Origin: Pseudomonadota bacterium
GTDB taxonomy: Bacteria; Pseudomonadota; Alphaproteobacteria; Dongiales; Dongiaceae
Assembly (NCBI GenBank): GCA_021792365.1
Contig: JAJYUT010000003.1
Location: 955,615-1,019,614, forward strand
Length of the DNA: 64,000 nucleotides
Direction: 5' to 3'
The notes under the pieces are model-generated. The model saw only the letters and a list, made by a program, of their open reading frames with translations, did no database searches and was not told where the DNA came from. The position numbers and the translations under genes were made by a program. Below are positions 61,601 to 64,000 of the stretch, one piece after another (position 1 is the first letter of the stretch; every line of letters starts with the position of its first letter).

Positions 61601-63785
61601 CGCCCAGCTCGCCGTGCTGCTCGCGCCAGGTTTCACCCAGCGCCATCGTGTGCAGCGCCATGCGCTGCCGCAGCGCATCGCCGGCCTGCTCGCCGGCCAC
61701 GACCAATTGCGCGCATTGCTGGTCGATCTGCTCGCTGAGTTTGGCGAGGCGCTCCGACGCGGCCTTGTCCAGCGCCTCCAGCTTGGATTCCTGCGCCGTC
61801 ACGTGGACCGCGATGCGCTCGCCCGCCTGGTCGACGATGCTCCCGACCCGCTCCGACTGCTTGTCGATCGCGGCGGCGAACGCGCCGTTGCGCTGCTCCA
61901 CCTCCGCCAGATGGGCGTCGATCCTGGCGGCCTCCTTGCGCAGCAGCTCGGCGAACTTCTCCGAGCCGCGGCTGGCGGCGCTTTCGAGCACGGCGCCATG
62001 GGCGTGGATCGCCGCGGAGAGCTCATCCGCCTTCCTGGCCGCAAGCTGCGCGAGCTCGTCGAGCTTCGACTCGTGGCCGTCGATATGCGTGCGGAAGCGC
62101 TGCGAGGCGGAATCGGCCGCCAGGGTCATGCGCCCGCTCTGCTGGTCGATCAACTGATGCAGCTCCGTGGTCTGCCGGTTGGTCGCATCGGCCACGCCTG
62201 CGAGCGCGGACTTGAACTCTTCCACCTTGCCCGCGAAGGCCGTGGCGGCTTCGGCCGTCGCCTCGCCCAGCTTCCTGCCCTGCTCGGTGAGGGCGGTGCT
62301 GATGGATTGCTGGCGCTCGCCCAGCCGATCGGCCGCGGATTGCAGCATTGCGCTGACATTCGATGCGAGCTGCTGGAACACGCCCTCCAGCCGCTTGCCG
62401 TGATCCTCCAGGGAGGCGCCCATCGCCTGCTGGCGCTCGCCCACCCGGTCCGATGCGGATTGCGCGCTGCCGGTGATGCTCGTGGCCAGGCGGTCGAAGG
62501 CCGCCTCGAGCTGCTTGCCGACACCCTCCACGGTGGTTTGCATGGCCTGTTGGCGCTCGCCCAGGCGATCCGAGGTGGATTGCGCCATCCCGCCGACTTG
62601 CGTCGCCAGGCGGTCGAAGGCGGCTTCGAGCTGCTGTCCGACGCCATCGACCGCCGCCTGCATGACCTGCTGTCTCTCGCCCAGGCGGTCACTGGCCGAT
62701 TGCGTCATGGCGCCGATATTCTCCGCCAGCCGGTCGAAGGCCTGCCGGAACTGCTCGCCCGCAAGCGTCGCGGCCACGCCGAGCCGCTCCACCTGCGCGC
62801 GGCTCGCCTGTTCGAGCACGGCGCTGTCCGCGGCGCACTTCTCTGCGGCGGCGACCGCCTGATCCGCAAGCCGCGTCAATTGTCCGCTCATCTGCTTCGC
62901 GCTGCCGCGGACCTGGGCAACCAGCGTCTCGGTATGGGTGGTGAATTCGCGCTGCGAGGCCTCCGTCGCCTGGATCATGGTCCGGGCCTCGTGGCGCGAG
63001 GTTTCGGTGACCTCGGCGATCCGCCCCGCCAGTTCCGTCATATGCTCGCGGAACCGGCCAATCGCCTGCTCGACCTGATCGCCCAGCCGCTCGGCCTGGG
63101 TCTCCACCGCGTCGCGCACGCTGGACCCGTGATCGAGAATCCGGTCCATGACGCCGGCAATCTCGGTTCGCTTGTTCTCCAGCACCGCCGCGATCCGGCG
63201 CGCGCTTTCCTCGGCCGCCGCTTCCATCGCGGCGGCCTGATCCAGGCCCGCCTGGCGCAGGCCTGCGCGCTGCTGCTCCACCATGTCCATCATGTCGTGG
63301 AGAATGCGGCGCTGCTCGGCCAAGGTGCCTTCCACATCCTCGCTGCGGGCGCGCGCGGACTTGGCCGCCATATCCATGTCGCTGGCTTGCGAGCGGAACA
63401 AGGCACGGGTGCCGTCCAGCGCGGCGGCCGCCTCCTCTGTCGCGAGGCGCAGATCGACGGCTTGGCGGCGCAGGGATTCGGCGATCGAGTTGACGCGGTG
63501 CTCCGCGCTCTGATCGGGGAAGGTGAGCTCCGCCAGGCGGCTCGCCAGCAGGTCGGTATGCTCCCTCAGGGCTTGACCGCGCGCCGCGAAGGCGACCAGC
63601 ATCCACAACAGCAGGACCGGCGTCGCGATACCTGCGACGATCATGGCCAGTTCGTGCAGCCGCAGGCCTATGAGCGAGTCCGATCCAAGATAACCGAACA
63701 CATACCAGGCGATCGCAATGAGCCACAGCAGCGTGGCCGCGCCGGCGGCAACGTTCCAGATCCGCCGATCGCCGAGAATCGTCAT
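58692..63785 (-). CDS. 1697-residue membrane-anchored coiled-coil protein
   Basis: I do not recognise a named family. Two N-terminal membrane helices (about residues 11-32 and 46-67) are followed by some 1450 residues of almost continuous Ala/Gln/Glu/Arg-rich heptad sequence, resembling apolipoprotein-type or chemoreceptor coiled coils. A globular C-terminal domain of about 130 residues begins near TRDAFLKVAAVMIDELNGLA. Residues about 350-509 are four 40-residue repeats. The plan, short cytosolic N-terminus, two helices and giant coiled coil, recalls polar scaffold TipN of Caulobacter; that comparison is inference. GGAGGG precedes the ATG. It lies between meaB-atm1 and a mutase gene. Confidence 0.85.
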   Translation of the reverse strand: MTILGDRRIWNVAAGAATLLWLIAIAWYVFGYLGSDSLIGLRLHELAMIVAGIATPVLLLWMLVAFAARGQALREHTDLLASRLAELTFPDQSAEHRVNSIAESLRRQAVDLRLATEEAAAALDGTRALFRSQASDMDMAAKSARARSEDVEGTLAEQRRILHDMMDMVEQQRAGLRQAGLDQAAAMEAAAEESARRIAAVLENKRTEIAGVMDRILDHGSSVRDAVETQAERLGDQVEQAIGRFREHMTELAGRIAEVTETSRHEARTMIQATEASQREFTTHTETLVAQVRGSAKQMSGQLTRLADQAVAAAEKCAADSAVLEQASRAQVERLGVAATLAGEQFRQAFDRLAENIGAMTQSASDRLGERQQVMQAAVDGVGQQLEAAFDRLATQVGGMAQSTSDRLGERQQAMQTTVEGVGKQLEAAFDRLATSITGSAQSASDRVGERQQAMGASLEDHGKRLEGVFQQLASNVSAMLQSAADRLGERQQSISTALTEQGRKLGEATAEAATAFAGKVEEFKSALAGVADATNRQTTELHQLIDQQSGRMTLAADSASQRFRTHIDGHESKLDELAQLAARKADELSAAIHAHGAVLESAASRGSEKFAELLRKEAARIDAHLAEVEQRNGAFAAAIDKQSERVGSIVDQAGERIAVHVTAQESKLEALDKAASERLAKLSEQIDQQCAQLVVAGEQAGDALRQRMALHTMALGETWREQHGELGELVQALEQRTASLGEELAAHAKRADQVAAEGADRFGQRLGEHSERMRALEQQAAEHWRSAISKYGDSIAAALQEIDRRAATLADAAAGQSRLLSDAADRATQTLRGQLDGHSQALNVVVDSLIRRTGDLSGLALAHGDKLSEATDQAGARLKEQLDRHLAAVRDAAGELESRSTVLEQSMSAANSRLQDMAQQAAASLQSLMRGQSDEFLNAAEQIGMRVKELQTATVAQRDELIAAAKQAGAYLESALKLQAQEIAATAAGLVQQTHGISAAAKVQAELTEQSLADVVVSFEEAAQRQAAHLREVAAQAASEATKNLGTDSESVKALFQDLVDRGRQLSEAANAQAVTLGKAAGQAADVAIAMRDALSKQAHEASRAGLQLSERAAEASRGLQRQVEDLAGSIETLVNRHAAGLKSAGTAAAERAMELGQSLQRQSDELQAALVKTNAATLEIRQNLKAQIDDVAKVAERVAADSQAITTSFRNDAAALIDASDRVTDGAGTLNQTLRKSIADLDVATATAAAKTSVIRQEVEAQCETLRRAAAEGARQSDQLAQLHLGQAAQLAGAADVARRRLEEVGQSLAQQTESLTVVIDRSLLRQHDLNEALTQRMGLVGQAAKEGEAQMSTLSGSVAGLAETLKAATLEGAKQARDVVQSFRDGGEALTQLARRATGQLDDIKGAVQLQLQELAQLSQQVSDLGQSVRGQLQGQIAEFAAAAEAAKASAEAARAEAAAAGTMSGRHSTALIDAAQRLNHEFQAASTTLEERVSTMTRAAEQAIQRATQVAQGFDKQTANLRVSLDAATQRTSELGTRFQLQTQEIAKSTQAAMDRLDKLRQTTALTTRDAFLKVAAVMIDELNGLAVDMHSLLETEVPEEIWKRYRNGDRSIFARRLFKSKDAFVAPAIQQRYQRDDKFQDMVDRYLAKFEDLLKHSASADPESVLSATFITADVGKLYLVMSRSLGRATEH
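62259..62738 (-). repeat. Four 120-base in-frame repeats in the giant coiled-coil gene
   Basis: Units start at 62738, 62618, 62498 and 62378. Each codes 40 residues opening with FDRLA (FQQLA in the last) and containing SDRLGERQQ or a close variant. The period is exact, with no indels, and the first three units are most alike, as expected of recent tandem duplication. Confidence 0.95.
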
Positions 63786-63800
63786 GAGCCAACCCTCCGT

Positions 63801-63847
63801 CGTGATCCGGGCGCGGCTTCTCCCCTACCCCCGCCGGCCGGATCACG
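63801..63847 (-). promoter_or_regulatory. Perfect 10-base stem between the mutase and giant coiled-coil genes
   Basis: CGTGATCCGG and CCGGATCACG enclose 27 bases. On the minus strand the stem ends six bases before GGAGGG of the giant gene. There is no T run, so processing, mRNA stability or translational control is likelier than termination. Confidence 0.55.
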
Positions 63848-63857
63848 TCATACGATG

Positions 63858-64000
63858 CTAAGCGGCTTTTCGTTGGCGTCGGATCAGTCCGAGTATCTCC
63901 GCAGCCGCCTTTGGTATGTTGGTGCCGGGGCCGAAGATCGCAGCCACCCCGGCACTTTTCAAGAAATCGTAATCCTGCGCGGGGATCACCCCGCCGCACA
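63858..64000 (-). CDS. C-terminal end of a methylmalonyl-CoA-mutase-type B12 protein (partial)
   Basis: The 47 codons visible before the TAG at 63860 read [17 protein letters not shown] and then [18 protein letters not shown]. This is the end of the cobalamin-binding domain of methylmalonyl-CoA mutase large subunit and of the related ethylmalonyl-CoA mutase and MeaA. The first part of the gene is beyond the right edge, so the substrate cannot be fixed. It fits with meaB nearby and with the cobalamin genes at 24-28 kb. Confidence 0.88.
   Translation of the reverse strand, partial: CGGVIPAQDYDFLKSAGVAAIFGPGTNIPKAAAEILGLIRRQRKAA

Noticed and set aside
1..64000. tRNA or rRNA genes, CRISPR arrays, insertion sequences, integrases
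   Set aside because: I looked through the intergenic gaps and protein list and found no cloverleaf consensus, regular spacer array, transposase or recombinase signature. Small divergent tRNAs could still be missed by eye.

Overview
The window is a compact, GC-rich (roughly two thirds G+C by eye) chromosomal segment with no rRNA, tRNA, CRISPR array, insertion sequence or phage gene that I can recognise. Gene content points to an alphaproteobacterium, most probably of the Rhodospirillales type. The evidence is a RegB/RegA (PrrB/PrrA) redox pair, an intracellular polyhydroxybutyrate depolymerase, an MmcB-type repair protein, a MeaB GTPase beside the tail of a B12-dependent acyl-CoA mutase, an Atm1-type exporter, the rlmH-gpmI-envC-ctpA-rppH block, and sites matching the CtrA consensus. 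No species can be named from the sequence alone.

Layout. 0-5.5 kb: panB, a gamma-glutamyltransferase lipoprotein, an RlmI-like rRNA methyltransferase, a short MgtC/SapB protein whose start codon lies in a leader hairpin, and small membrane/stress proteins. 5.6-13.3 kb: an orphan sensor kinase, a VTT membrane protein with a pyridine nucleotide-disulfide oxidoreductase, a glutamine amidotransferase, a Zur-box-preceded znuCB pair with a 38-residue membrane ORF, and a soluble CBS-type kinase. 13.5-18.7 kb: metalloprotease, Ada-like regulator/methyltransferase, YcgN, cupin, glycolipid-binding protein, GFA protein and PhaZ. 18.97-23.1 kb: a visibly more AT-rich glycan island with two related glycosyltransferases, a NeuD/PglD-like acyltransferase, a DegT aminotransferase and a WxcM/FdtA-like protein. 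23.1-28 kb: SCO and SYLF proteins, then cobS - zinc-ribbon nucleotidyl cyclase - cobC facing cobT.

28-40.5 kb is the main signalling region: YcaQ glycosylase, regB-regA, a degenerate EAL protein, a LapG-like cysteine protease, a PAS/HD-GYP-like protein that has lost nearly all its metal ligands, mmcB, mtgA and a four-PAS kinase. A full CtrA-type site lies between the protease and the HD protein, and a half-site precedes the large kinase. This set looks like a c-di-GMP sensing (not turnover) module linked to cell-cycle control and surface adhesion; that link is inference. 40.5-49.7 kb is cell-envelope and housekeeping: a DUF2272-type lipoprotein, rlmH, a lipoprotein, gpmI, envC, ctpA, a divergent polysaccharide deacetylase, rppH, a cyclophilin and an EamA transporter.

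49.8-64 kb: a homocysteine S-methyltransferase facing a TetR regulator with a near-ideal operator, a lone HEPN-like gene flanked by inverted repeats, the queuosine pair yhhQ-tgt, rpmB, meaB-atm1, a 1697-residue membrane-anchored coiled-coil protein containing four exact-period 40-residue repeats, and the last 47 codons of a methylmalonyl-CoA-mutase-type gene running off the right edge. No gene-free stretch exceeds 300 bases.
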